Shown here in pieces: positions 26,886 to 35,791 of a stretch of 64,000 bases of DNA. Source of the DNA: Streptomyces albireticuli (GTDB taxonomy: Bacteria; Actinomycetota; Actinomycetes; Streptomycetales; Streptomycetaceae); NCBI RefSeq assembly GCF_021228125.1, contig NZ_JAJQQS010000025.1, positions 1 through 64,000 on the forward strand. The letters are read 5' to 3'. The translations under genes and the position numbers were made by a program. Under the pieces are notes generated by a model, which had not been told where the DNA came from, did no database searches, and saw only the letters and a list, made by a program, of their open reading frames with translations. Position 1 is the stretch's first letter. Each line of letters begins with the position of its first letter.

Positions 26886-27716
26886 TGAGTGCCGCGGCCG
26901 CGCTACTGCCGGCCCTCGACTTCAGCCGTGCCGAACCACGTCCACTTGGTGTCGCTCGGTCAGCTGTCCTCGGGCGGTCGCGAAACCCGGCCATCGCTTG
27001 GCCTGTCGGCTTCTTCTTAGACAGGCTCGCGGATGAGGTGGTCGTGGAGTGTCCGACTGTCTTCCGCGTCGAAGCGCTCAGGCCCAGCCCGTCCATGAAA
27101 ATGGCCGGGCCACAGGCACATTCTCTGGTGCCCAGGACTCTTTCGTTGTCAGCTGCCCGTCTGTTCGGGTCGGCTGCTGAGTCCTGGCGGCGGGCTCCGG
27201 CGGTTCGTACCGTCCGTGCCTGTGCCGCCTCCCGAGCTGCCGGTGTTCCTCCGTGGGAGGGCCGGCTTACCAAGGATTGTTTTGATGAAGGGATTTGGAT
27301 GACGTAGCTCGCGCCCGTCAGGGCGGTGGGTTAGTCCCTGCCAGGGGACTTCCGCTCCCGCCCAGCCGCTTGGGTGCCAGCCCATAGCGGCTACTTCCGC
27401 TGGATCAAAGCCTGCCAGGGCTTCGGTCCAGTGCGTGGTCCGACCCGGTTGCCACACCGGCTTCGTTCCACGCGATCTTGCTTCTCCCCAGAAGCACCCA
27501 TCAAAGAGAGTGCTTTGTTGTGCCCTCTTCTCCCGAACAGGACGAGTACATCTTGCACGATCGGTATGCCGTTTGTCAGCTCCACGCTGCCCGCGTGGGC
27601 GTTTCGCGAAGTTTTTCCACTCCCCCAGTCGACATTCAGGCCCTCGTGCTCCCTCGCACGGGTGCCTGCGACGTTTCTGAACGCGCCTGGGCGGACGTTT
27701 CGCGGGGGGCCCGGTC

Positions 27717-29090
27717 GTGACGCACATGCCTGTCGTGCCCCCTTCCGAGCAGTGGGTGGCGACGACCGCCAGCCGTATCGCCACGTGTTCCTACTCCTGG
27801 ATGCAGGCCGTCCACTGGGTCGTCGGCTCGGGGAGCTACCAGCCGCGGCGTCAGCACGGGCCGCGTTTCGGGGAGACGACCGTACGTATCGCCCAGTTCC
27901 TCGCCGACCTCACCCCGTGCCGGCCCGGAATCGCGCATCTGGTCCGCCTCACGGGCCTCTCACGCCGCACGGTGCAGTACCACCTGGAGATGCTCCGTGA
28001 GGCCGGTCTCCTGGCCTACCTGGTCAAGGGCACCCGTATGTCAGGGCTGCCCAACCTGGCCAGTGAGTTCGCGCGTGTCATCCCCCCGGCCTTCGACCTC
28101 GCCCTCGGCATCCGCACCACAGGAGCGGGCACGGAACGGCGACCTGTCGGCATCGCCGAACGCGGCCGCGCACTCATCATGAAGCTGGCCAAGAAGGCGG
28201 CGAGGAAGGTCCGCAAAGCCCGCCGGAAGCCGAAGGCCCGTTGCACCCCAATGGAGGTAAGTACCTCAGCGTCTTCTTCTGCGGATGTAACCACTACTCC
28301 CTCTGAGAGCAAGCTCGACAACGGGAAGAAGGCACCTCTCGTCCGAAAGCAGCAGGAACCCCAGGCCCGGAAGCTCAACCAGGTCGGACGCCGCTACCAG
28401 CTGGCAGGCGAGCTCATCCGCCGGGTGCCCTGGCTGAGCCGCGCCTCCACCCCCCGTATCGCCTGGGTGCTCAAGCAGGTCGCCGACGCCGGATGGACAG
28501 CGGACCAGGTCATCGCCTGGCTCAACCTCGCGCCCGAACCCGCGACGATCCGCCGCCCGTCCGGCCTGCTGGCCGCCCGCCTCCGCGGCGCTGCCACCAC
28601 CTGGACCACCGAGGCGACCCGTGCCGCGCAGGTCGAGATCGACCGTGACATGCGGCGTGCGGAGCGCTCCCGCCACACCGAGTGGGAAGGCGACTGGCTC
28701 GCGCCCCACAGCCCTCGCGTGATGGCGGAGGTCCAGCAGACGCTCGCCGACCTCCGGCAGCGGACCTCGGACGCCCAGGAAGCTCCTCAGGCGGAGACGC
28801 CCTGCACGAGCCTCGAATCGCTTCCCCGGGAACTCGTCATCGACATGCGGCGTGACGCCCAGAAGGACCACGGCCTGGTCCGCAACGCCATCGCCATGCT
28901 CGGGGAAACCGACGCGCGAAGGCTCTACACCCACCAGCTGGTCGACCTGGTGCTCCGCCTCACCACGGGCACGGCGACCCTCCACACGACAGGTGCGACG
29001 GCCTCGCTCCCCCGGGCACGAACGGCAGCCACCCCGCACCTGGAGCCGGCTCCCGGATGCCTCCAGGCTTCCGTCCCAGAGCTGCGGTGA
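27717..29090 (+). CDS. Winged-helix plasmid Rep-like protein, copy 2
   Basis: A 457-residue close paralogue of the protein at 8037. Shared parts are PxxQWVxTTxxRIAxxxYSW at the N-terminus, the winged helix RLTGLSRRTVQYHLEMLREA then LLAYLVKGTR, and a C-terminal part (WTADQVIAWLN, RRLYTHQLVDLVLRLTTG). GTG 27717 has CGCGGGGGGC before it; an ATG three codons on is the alternative. The region upstream (26.4-27.7 kb) holds two strong inverted repeats that could belong to a replication origin. Whether it initiates replication or regulates transcription cannot be settled from sequence. Confidence 0.72.
   Translation: MTHMPVVPPSEQWVATTASRIATCSYSWMQAVHWVVGSGSYQPRRQHGPRFGETTVRIAQFLADLTPCRPGIAHLVRLTGLSRRTVQYHLEMLREAGLLAYLVKGTRMSGLPNLASEFARVIPPAFDLALGIRTTGAGTERRPVGIAERGRALIMKLAKKAARKVRKARRKPKARCTPMEVSTSASSSADVTTTPSESKLDNGKKAPLVRKQQEPQARKLNQVGRRYQLAGELIRRVPWLSRASTPRIAWVLKQVADAGWTADQVIAWLNLAPEPATIRRPSGLLAARLRGAATTWTTEATRAAQVEIDRDMRRAERSRHTEWEGDWLAPHSPRVMAEVQQTLADLRQRTSDAQEAPQAETPCTSLESLPRELVIDMRRDAQKDHGLVRNAIAMLGETDARRLYTHQLVDLVLRLTTGTATLHTTGATASLPRARTAATPHLEPAPGCLQASVPELR
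28239..28317 (+). repeat. 79-bp DNA element shared with the paralogous Rep-like gene, copy B
   Basis: This carries the same two exact blocks as copy A (16 bp at 28239-28254 and 19 bp at 28299-28317) with identical 44-bp spacing, in the equivalent linker position. Confidence 0.6.
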
Positions 29091-29285
29091 CAGTCGCGCA
29101 CGAACGTCGCTGCTACGGGTCACCGTTCCCGGATCCTGCGGAGTCGCTGCTCGCCGGACATGCGCCCGAGGGCCTGCGGTGAGGTAGCCGTTCACTCGCC
29201 CAGGTATGAGGAAGAGCGGCCAGCAATCCCCCGTACCACCGCACCCAGGCCCACATCCCCCGACAGAGCGCGGACCTGCCCGGCT

Positions 29286-29298
29286 ATTACGACGTAAT
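29286..29298. promoter_or_regulatory. parS-like site 1
   Basis: The palindrome ATTACGACGTAAT, extended by T and A to 15 bp. It matches the core ATTACGNCGTAAT found four more times around parAB. Confidence 0.65.
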
Positions 29299-29323
29299 AA
29301 TGCCGACCAGCTGTCACCCATGA

Positions 29324-29827
29324 CGGCCTTGTCCTACTCCCCCGCGTCCTGTTCCAGCAGACCTCTGTCGTGCGGACCTGGGCACTTACCCCCGGCTTCA
29401 TGCCCCGACGTACGAAGAAGCCCGGCGGCTCGTCGCCGACGGACGCGCGTACCTGTGGACGCTCCGCCACAGCCACCGCGAGCACGACAGCGGCCGGCCC
29501 GCAGGCTGTCGCGAGACCCTCATGCTGTACCCACAGCCGGCAGGCACCGGCGGCCCGCTGCGCATCGTCTTCACCGAGGGCCCAGGCCGGTACGTCAGCG
29601 GGTTCCCCATGGGCTCCGGGGACGTGGGATACGTCCAGGGCAGCTCCCTGAACCTGCACCAGCCGGGCGCCGTCCGGGCCCTGCTCGACGCAACGTCGGC
29701 CCGCGGATGGGAACCAGGGGAGCGTCAGGCGGTGCAGATCGACGGCCGGCCCCTGCTGGAGACGGCGGCCGCCGCACGAGGCGGGGAGACCAGCCCGTCC
29801 CACTGCGTCACGATCAAACGCCGGTGA
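29324..29827 (+). CDS. Hypothetical protein, start unresolved
   Basis: Good coding sequence covers at least 29384-29827: APTYEEARRLVADGRAYLWT, FTEGPGRYVSGFPMGSGDVG and AVQIDGRPLLETAAAARGGE, ending at TGA 29825-29827. The frame is open back to a stop at 29321-29323, but no ATG, GTG or TTG occurs before ATG 29522, which would discard about 45 well-formed codons. Either a CTG (29378) is used or the true 5' end has been lost. No family recognised. parS-like site 1 lies just upstream. Confidence 0.5.
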   Translation, partial: RPCPTPPRPVPADLCRADLGTYPRLHAPTYEEARRLVADGRAYLWTLRHSHREHDSGRPAGCRETLMLYPQPAGTGGPLRIVFTEGPGRYVSGFPMGSGDVGYVQGSSLNLHQPGAVRALLDATSARGWEPGERQAVQIDGRPLLETAAAARGGETSPSHCVTIKRR

Positions 29828-30007
29828 GACGGGGAGCCCCCGCCGCTGAGAAGACACCCGACGGATGCGCCAGGCACGGGGCCTCCAGGAAATGGCCGGC
29901 CCCGTCCGATGGGCCGGCGATTCAACGATCAGCCGCAGTGCAACGGCCGCGCTGCGGCGCGAACGAACGGGTCTGCGGTCGATGGAAATGCTCGGTGGAC
30001 TGCTGTC

Positions 30008-30295
30008 TCACAGCCCGCGCAATGCCTGGTAGAAGTCGCCGTAGGTCGCCCAGCAGCCGACGCTGCCGTCGTCGTTGAGACTGCCCATGTACCAGTCCGT
30101 GTCGTCGACGAGCTGCACGAGGCAAAGGTCATGGAAGCCCAGCACGATCGCGGGAGGTGCCAGCTCGGGATCCTCTGGAGCGGCGGACCATGTCACAGTC
30201 CGGTTGGTGCGGAGCGGGATGGCCTCGTGGTCCCCGGACACGTCACGAATCCGCTGAAGTGTCCAACCCGTGGGCAGCAGGGGTGCGTCAGTCAT
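30008..30295 (-). CDS. Small hypothetical protein
   Basis: A 95-residue acidic protein, MTDAPLLPTGWTLQRIRDVS at the start and SVGCWATYGDFYQALRGL at the end, with good codon usage. No family recognised. It is transcribed leftward on its own, convergent with the hypothetical gene at 29324. Confidence 0.55.
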   Translation of the reverse strand: MTDAPLLPTGWTLQRIRDVSGDHEAIPLRTNRTVTWSAAPEDPELAPPAIVLGFHDLCLVQLVDDTDWYMGSLNDDGSVGCWATYGDFYQALRGL

Positions 30296-30962
30296 GCAGC
30301 GATGATCTCAATGCCAACTCGGCACCTCCGGCGTCAGGCCACAGGGCCGAACCTCGCAATGCCCTGACGGACCGGACCCGCACACGCCGTCGCGGAAATC
30401 TCCCGTTGCCACCAGAAGAGGCTTTGTACGGTCGCGATGAAAGGCCTGTGCCGCCTGCCCAGCGGTCGGTCGCGTTCCCCAGAGTGTGAGCCCTGTGTGA
30501 GCCCGCACCTCTGGCTCGACTGAGCCAGCTCGTCCCCTTGCCCTGAGACAGGGGGTATCCCCCGCCGCTGTGTCGAGCTCCCCTGCCCATGGCCGCTCCG
30601 CACAGCGTGCGTGGAACTGTGGCCACATCCTCAAGAGGCCTGCGAGGCCGCACCCATCGCTATGGACGAGGGTGCAAAGGAGCCGTCGCGTTCGTGGCCG
30701 GCCGCGTGCCGGTGGCTTGCGGCCGTGCGCTCGTAGAGGAGAGATGTGACTGCGGGACCAGGAAACGAGGATCCTGACGTCCATGGCGCCGATCCCCCGG
30801 ACCTTGAGCCGCAGACACCCTGCACGGGCGTCGAGCGTCTGGGCTGCTCATGCTTCAGCCCGCCCCGGGCGAATCACAGGCCAGGTACTCGGCACAGCTG
30901 AGGCCAGAAGCCCTCACTACGCCAGTGCATGCTGTTGATCTCAAGAACCCGAGGAGTACCGC
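30296..30962. other. Intergenic region
   Basis: About 670 bp between divergent small genes. Frames on both strands lack ribosome sites and family features. Apart from promoter function for the flanking genes, nothing was recognised. Confidence 0.4.
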
Positions 30963-31424
30963 ATGCCCGACCGGCTGCCGATGGAGGAAGCATGCGCCTT
31001 CCTCCGTACTGAGCTGAAGACCGTAACACCGGCGACGTCCGTGCCGACGCTGGAGGCAGCGTGGGGGGCCTTCCTACGGTTCGGGCGGCAGCGCTTCGCC
31101 ACGCCACCTCTGCCGGACGCCGACGGGCTCCTCTTCCAGTACGGCACACACGCCTTCTCCGGGCCGCCGATGTTCATCATGGACTTCGCCCGGCAGTTCG
31201 CTGTGATCGACGACGAGGGCGAGCACGACCACTTCACGCAGATCCACTGCGAACTCCGTTATGAGTCCGACGTCGCTCTCGACGATCTCGGTAGCCTCAC
31301 GACCTGGTTCTTCCACGACACCGGCCAGGACATCGACCTGTGGGCCGAATCCGTGGAACGTCACCTCGAGCCACTGCTCGACCGCAGGCCCTCGGCGGTC
31401 GAGCAATACCAAGAGCGGGTGTAG
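30963..31424 (+). CDS. Conserved hypothetical protein
   Basis: A 153-residue soluble protein with acidic C-terminal half, MPDRLPMEEACAFLRTELKT to RRPSAVEQYQERV. AGGAG is ideally placed before ATG 30963. Its layout (short helical start, then mixed beta strands with HFTQIHCELRYESDV) recalls small immunity-type proteins, but no specific family match can be claimed. It stands alone. Confidence 0.6.
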   Translation: MPDRLPMEEACAFLRTELKTVTPATSVPTLEAAWGAFLRFGRQRFATPPLPDADGLLFQYGTHAFSGPPMFIMDFARQFAVIDDEGEHDHFTQIHCELRYESDVALDDLGSLTTWFFHDTGQDIDLWAESVERHLEPLLDRRPSAVEQYQERV

Positions 31425-32357
31425 GCCGGCAGGCCCTGACTCCCCTGCCGCCCGGGCGCCGCTGAGGCCACGGACCGAAGCCGACCGCTTGATGCCGGCA
31501 GCTTTCTCCACGAGAGGCCTCGCAGAGGCTGAGCCGATCTGTTCGTACGAGCACATCCGCGCGGTCGGCCGCAGGGCCCTGTGCCGGGTGTCCCGGGAAC
31601 GATCACTTCGCGGCCCCTCGCCTCCCTGCGGCGGCCGGTGGAGTGTCGTCTGCCGCAGGGCATCGCGAGCCCGTCAGGCGCGTGGCACCGGACTCCGCTG
31701 CCTTGGTCGGCAGGGCGCCGTGCTGTTTCGGACCGGCGGCGTTCGGGAGAACAGCGAAGCTGGACTGAGCACGGGCCGACTACCCGGCCGGGGCGGCTGT
31801 GCAGCCAAGAGCCCCGCCCCGCTTGTGTCGGGACGATCGCACGACGCGCCTCCCACCCTGCCTCCTGCAGGCCCTCCCCCATCCGGACCTCCCAGCGAGC
31901 CGCTCTCCCTCAGGCGGGCGAAGCTGGTTCCGACAAGCAGGACGAGTGACCGAGGAGCGTATTTGCAGAGGCCGCAGCGGTAGTTCCCCCTGGGCGCAGC
32001 CCATCACCTGAGGTGCCTCGTCTTATTACGGCGTAATAAGACGCCCGGCTCCTGAGTACACCGGAGGGCTGGCTCGACGAAGGCGTGTCGGCTCGGGTGC
32101 GGGTGGAGTACGCCTTGAGCTCGCACGGACGACGCTTCACAGAGCCCTCCGTGTGCGTGCTGGCGTCCCTGAATCCTGGCGGCTGGCTGCGCGTCACCTC
32201 TGCGCGTCGGGGTCGGTGCGTCAGGGGTCGGGCTGCGGGCTGCCCTGGCGAGGTGGCCGAGGCGGGTGTGGGGTCTCTGCGCGCTTCGCCGGTATGAGGG
32301 AGGAAGGCTCTCTGTGGTGCTCTCTTGCGCCGGGCTCCAGAGGACTGGGTAGCAAAA
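31425..32357. other. Region without a supported gene
   Basis: About 930 bp between the hypothetical gene and the parB terminator. It contains parS-like site 2; otherwise only shadow frames. Confidence 0.4.
32022..32040. promoter_or_regulatory. parS-like site 2
   Basis: A perfect 19-bp palindrome, CTTATTACGGCGTAATAAG, centred on the variable base of the ATTACGNCGTAAT core. It is about 380 bp downstream of parB. Confidence 0.7.
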
Positions 32358-32397
32358 GGGCCCCGCTTCCCACCGCCAGAGGCGGGAAGCGGGGCCC
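32358..32397 (-). terminator. Terminator of the parAB operon
   Basis: GGGCCCCGCTTCCC (32358-32371) pairs with 32384-32397, with a smaller GCC/GGC pair inside. On the minus strand the stem is followed by TTTT, the form of an intrinsic terminator. It is 25 bp beyond the parB stop. Confidence 0.85.
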
Positions 32398-32422
32398 TGA
32401 AGTTTTTGAGGGGCCGTTGTCC

Positions 32423-33544
32423 TCAGAGCAGCTCGATGCCTTCCTTCACCAGCTGCTCGAAGTCAGCCGCCTGCATGTGCTCACGCAGGATGCGCAGTAC
32501 CGCGGCCGGACTGTGCCAGGGCATCTCGCCGACTCCCACACTCGTCGGAACGTTCTCGGAGTGCGCGGGGCCGGGGGAGACCGACCTGGCAGCGGGCGCC
32601 GGGTCGGCGCTGGTCTTCATTACGTCGTAATGAAGACCACCCGTCGGACCGTCCGGACCGGGGGAGTCCGGAGCAGGGGCAGTCCGCTGGTTCTGCGTCC
32701 GGCCCGCGACCGGGCTGTCAGTGGTCTTCATTACGTCGTAATGAAGACCGCCAGGTGCTTCATCAGAACCCGGGGCCGTGGCCTGGACCGGAGGCCGGTG
32801 GGCCTCCGCCTGACGCGCGGCCTTTCTCGCGGCCTTCTCCGCTTGCTCCTGAGCCTTCTGCTCCTTGAGGGCCTGGAGTACCGCTTCCTGACTCTCCGGA
32901 GCCTTGCGCCCGACGGCGCGCAGCAGGTCCACCGGCTCCTCGCCGGCTTCGAGCCGCCTTTGGAGTTCGGGGGTGAGCTTCAGGAGTGCCAGACGCTGGG
33001 AGACCCATCCCTGGGAACGGTGCAGCCGTTTCGCGAGCCGGTCCTGTGTCTGGTGTACCTCCAGCAGCTGCTGCAGGGCTTTGGCCTCGTCCAGGGGCTC
33101 GAACGCCTCGCGGTGGATGTTCGCGACGAGAGCGGACTCCAAGATCGCGTTGTGGTCGCCGCCGAGGCTGTCGTCCACCATGACCTTGAGGGAGGACAGA
33201 CCCGCTTCCCGTGCGGCGGCCAGGCGGCGGTTGCCGTCGATGACCACATACATGGCCCTCGGCTCCAGCTCGCCGTCACGCCCGGGGTTGGCCTCCAGGT
33301 AGGCGTCCCGCGTCATGATCCCGAGCGGTTGCTTCTGCCCGTGGTCGCGGAGACTGTTCGCGAGGTCGGTGACGTCCCCGAGCTGTTCGCGGGGGTTGTC
33401 GGGGTTGTGGCCCAGGAGGTGCAGGGCGAGCTGGTTCGGGCCGCTGCCCTCCAGCGCGCTGCTGATGGCCCGGCCACGGGCGCTACGAGCGGTGCCGGCA
33501 CGGGAGAACGCGGAGGACTCCCCCATCTGGTCGGCCTTGCTCAT
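32423..33544 (-). CDS. parB: ParB-family partition protein
   Basis: A 373-residue ParB. The ParB/Srx nuclease-fold domain spans about residues 55-150 (DLANSLRDHGQKQPLGI, YVVIDGNRRLAAAREAG, then ESALVANIHREAFEPLDEAK). A KorB-like helix-turn-helix follows (RLAKRLHRSQGWVSQRLALL). The C-terminal third is a charged coiled region and linker, then a final helical stretch likely for dimerisation. The linker carries GGLHYDVMKT twice, each encoded by a 27-bp palindrome holding the parS-like core, so binding sites lie within the gene. ATG overlaps the parA stop as ATGA. It should load on parS and work with ParA in plasmid segregation. Confidence 0.93.
   Translation of the reverse strand: MSKADQMGESSAFSRAGTARSARGRAISSALEGSGPNQLALHLLGHNPDNPREQLGDVTDLANSLRDHGQKQPLGIMTRDAYLEANPGRDGELEPRAMYVVIDGNRRLAAAREAGLSSLKVMVDDSLGGDHNAILESALVANIHREAFEPLDEAKALQQLLEVHQTQDRLAKRLHRSQGWVSQRLALLKLTPELQRRLEAGEEPVDLLRAVGRKAPESQEAVLQALKEQKAQEQAEKAARKAARQAEAHRPPVQATAPGSDEAPGGLHYDVMKTTDSPVAGRTQNQRTAPAPDSPGPDGPTGGLHYDVMKTSADPAPAARSVSPGPAHSENVPTSVGVGEMPWHSPAAVLRILREHMQAADFEQLVKEGIELL
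32612..32638. promoter_or_regulatory. parS-like site 3, inside parB
   Basis: A perfect 27-bp palindrome: arm GGTCTTCATTACG, centre T, and its reverse complement. It encodes one GGLHYDVMKT repeat of ParB on the minus strand. Confidence 0.75.
32723..32749. promoter_or_regulatory. parS-like site 4, inside parB
   Basis: Identical to site 3 over all 27 bp, 111 bp away, encoding the other GGLHYDVMKT repeat of ParB. Confidence 0.75.
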
Positions 33545-34692
33545 GACGTCGCGCTCGCGATCTGCCGCATCGCCTCGGCCTGGTCACTCAGCGGTGCGTA
33601 GTCCAGGAGGGCCCGGCGCTTGCGGACGGCTTCGCGCTGTTCCTTCAGGTCGCCGATCACCGCGAGTACCGGGGGCTCACCGAGCTTCTTCCACTCATTG
33701 AGGGAGGAGGTGGCCACGTAGCCGCGACGGCTGTCGTACAGGTTCACCACGAGGCCCAGGTAGTCCAGGTCGAGCTCGAGGTCGTCGCACAAGGAGCCGA
33801 TCTGGTCCGCGAGCATGGCGTAGGCGGTGGCGGAGCTGTCCTCGGCGAGGACGGGGATGATGACGCCCGAGACGCCGGCCTGTTCGTTGGGGCGTCGTCG
33901 GCCGTAGTAGATGGCGGCGTCCATCGCGATGCCGAGGCTCGGGGGACAGTCGACGACGATGACGTCGAAGTCGTCCTCGAGCGGTTCCAGGGCCCGTTCC
34001 AGAGTGGTCTCGCGGTGACGGATGCGCGTGTTGGTGGCGATCCGTGCGTCGAGGAGGAACCCGTCGAAGCAGGCGGGCAGGACGTGGAGGCGCTTGCCGA
34101 AACGTTCGCCCTCGATCGTCACGAGCAGATCCCGGAGGTCGCCCTTGCCCTCGGCGCACATGTGGGCCACGAGGCTGTCGTGCCCGGGTGCGATCTGGGG
34201 GATCCCGAGCTGTTCGCTGAGGTGGCCCTGGGGGTCGTAGTCGACGAGCAGGACGCGCTTGCCGGCTTCGGCGTATGCCTCGGCGACACCGGCCGCGACG
34301 GAGGTCTTGCCGACGCCGCCCTTCTGGTTGCAAATAATCTTGCGCTGGGGGAAGCCGGTCTCGGGGCGTGCGCCGGGGGAGTCGTGCGCGTCGAGCCAGC
34401 CGCGGATCGACTGGGCCAGGCCCTGGGTGTAGGAGACCTTGCGGTCGGTGCAGTCGGCCTTGAAGGCGTCGTACAGGCCGGCGGGGAGCCAGGTGCTGAA
34501 CGAGTCGGCGCCGGTGGTGTCGACGGGGGAGGGCGCCGTGGTGTTTGCACGCCAGGCGTTGATGCCGTCGGTGACGGCGTCCTGAATGTCGATCCGGAGC
34601 TCAGCGGCGCGGACCTTGAGTTCTTGGCGGAGCGCGCTGGGCAGCTTGGACGCTACCTTTTCCCGCTCACCATCGGGGTACGGAGATGCCAT
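33541..34692 (-). CDS. parA: ParA-family partition ATPase
   Basis: A 383-residue ATPase. The deviant Walker A is IICNQKGGVGKTSVAAGVAE at about residue 120, the A' motif LLVDYDPQGHLSEQLG about 147, and Walker B VIVVDCPPSLGIAMD about 230. The first 110 residues form a separate N-terminal part (VASKLPSALRQELKVRAAEL) that may bind DNA for autoregulation, as in type Ia ParA proteins. It is the first gene of the parAB operon and overlaps parB by 4 bp. ATP-bound ParA on the nucleoid should move ParB-parS complexes. Confidence 0.93.
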   Translation of the reverse strand: MASPYPDGEREKVASKLPSALRQELKVRAAELRIDIQDAVTDGINAWRANTTAPSPVDTTGADSFSTWLPAGLYDAFKADCTDRKVSYTQGLAQSIRGWLDAHDSPGARPETGFPQRKIICNQKGGVGKTSVAAGVAEAYAEAGKRVLLVDYDPQGHLSEQLGIPQIAPGHDSLVAHMCAEGKGDLRDLLVTIEGERFGKRLHVLPACFDGFLLDARIATNTRIRHRETTLERALEPLEDDFDVIVVDCPPSLGIAMDAAIYYGRRRPNEQAGVSGVIIPVLAEDSSATAYAMLADQIGSLCDDLELDLDYLGLVVNLYDSRRGYVATSSLNEWKKLGEPPVLAVIGDLKEQREAVRKRRALLDYAPLSDQAEAMRQIASATS

Positions 34693-34734
34693 GACGTCAC
34701 CTTACTGACTTCTGCCGCTGATGCATCGTCGGTT

Positions 34735-34790
34735 TAGGCGTGTCTTGTACCTTTTTATACCTTCCTGGCATAAGGAAGAGCGCATTCCGT
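34735..34790 (-). promoter_or_regulatory. parA promoter/operator region
   Basis: CTTCCT (34761-34766) and AGGAAG (34773-34778) form an inverted repeat across 6 bp. On the coding strand it is followed by GGTATAAAAAGGTAC, an AT-rich stretch that could be the -10 region, about 55 bp before the parA start. It is a plausible site for ParA or ParB autoregulation. Confidence 0.5.
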
Positions 34791-34882
34791 CTATGAATTT
34801 GTGATCTCAATGCGTCTCGACACGCCGGGATGGTCCGGTTCTTGACTGGCAGTTGCTGACGCCCCCGGCACGACTGACGCTC

Positions 34883-34895
34883 ATTACGCCGTAAT
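34883..34895. promoter_or_regulatory. parS-like site 5
   Basis: ATTACGCCGTAAT, the exact core palindrome, about 190 bp upstream of parA. Confidence 0.65.
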
Positions 34896-35469
34896 AAATG
34901 CTCAGCCTCCCGGGGGAGCGTGACGCCTTCGCCTCCTCCTGGCGCCCGCACGACGGGCACATGGCGCGTGGGCACCCCTGGCTCCCGGCGGCCCGGAACG
35001 CCTGCCCGAGCCCCGGGTGCGACAACCTGCATCGACCGGCCTTGGCGTGGCTCGCGGCGGGCCCGTAGGCGCGGTCCGGCGGAATCCTCGCTCGCACATG
35101 CGCAGTGATAGGAAGATCGCTGTGCGTAAATCCGAAGGCACGGCCGAGGCATTGATAAGAACGGTGACCCAGGCTTGTCGAGGCCGGCGAATCAGGGGCG
35201 GGAGTGGGCTGCCCCCTGTGGTGGCCATGCGCGCCTCCTGGTGTTAGTCCTCGTGGGACGGCTCGCGCTGCAGCACCCGTCAGGAGGCGAAGTCAACACT
35301 GACGGGACGTCTACAACCCTCAATTTCAAGGGAGTTGATCTGACCAAGGCCGAACCCGACACGCTTGTCGTGGGCCGTACGGAGGCTCTGAAGGGCGGGG
35401 CCCTGGCCGTTCGCTTCGGGCAAGCGCATGGGCAGGGCAGCAGATGCGGCGAATGCGTCAGCTGGCCAG
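34896..35469. other. Intergenic region upstream of parA
   Basis: About 570 bp. A rightward stretch near 35318-35450 (TKAEPDTLVVGRTEALKGGA) has fair coding character but no start or family and may be a gene remnant. Nothing else was recognised. Confidence 0.35.
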
Positions 35470-35745
35470 CTATTCAGAGGTAGCCCGTGCGATGGGCTGG
35501 TCGGCCGTCAGCTCGATGAACCTGAACTGCCCTGCGGGTGGCACTCCAGGAAGTGCCATTCCCCGGCCTCATCGACGACGAAGTCCAACGCTCCGTGAGC
35601 GAGCCCGGATGCCGCCATGAACGCTCGTACCTTCGGCGCGATGGCCTCAGACACTGGGACGGTCCGCCATTCGACGCCCTCCTCGACGTGTCCATTCGAC
35701 GCCACGAGTAGACGGAGGTCATCGCAGGTGAGGCCACCCCAGCAT
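35470..35745 (-). pseudogene. C-terminal remnant of an ATP-grasp peptide ligase
   Basis: LVASNGHVEEGVEWRTVPVS is followed by KVRAFMAASGLAHGALDFVV and DEAGEWHFLECHPQG. After a frameshift near 35535 comes QFRFIELTADQPIARATSE and a TAG at 35470-35472. The ALDFVV...GEWHFLExxPxGQ pattern is the C-terminal metal- and ATP-binding end of graspetide-type ATP-grasp ligases (MvdD/TgmB-like). The N-terminal two thirds are gone: sense stops at about 35745, just before CRISPR array 2. It may once have belonged with the methyltransferase at 36328, since such pairs modify peptides together. Confidence 0.65.
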
Positions 35746-35791
35746 GCGCGAGGGACCAGACGTGCTGGTCGGCGTCGGCCAGCGTCCAGCC

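Noticed and set aside
32153-33601. 482-codon frame antisense to parB
   Set aside because: parB is supported by domains, operon overlap and terminator; the antisense frame is a codon-bias shadow.
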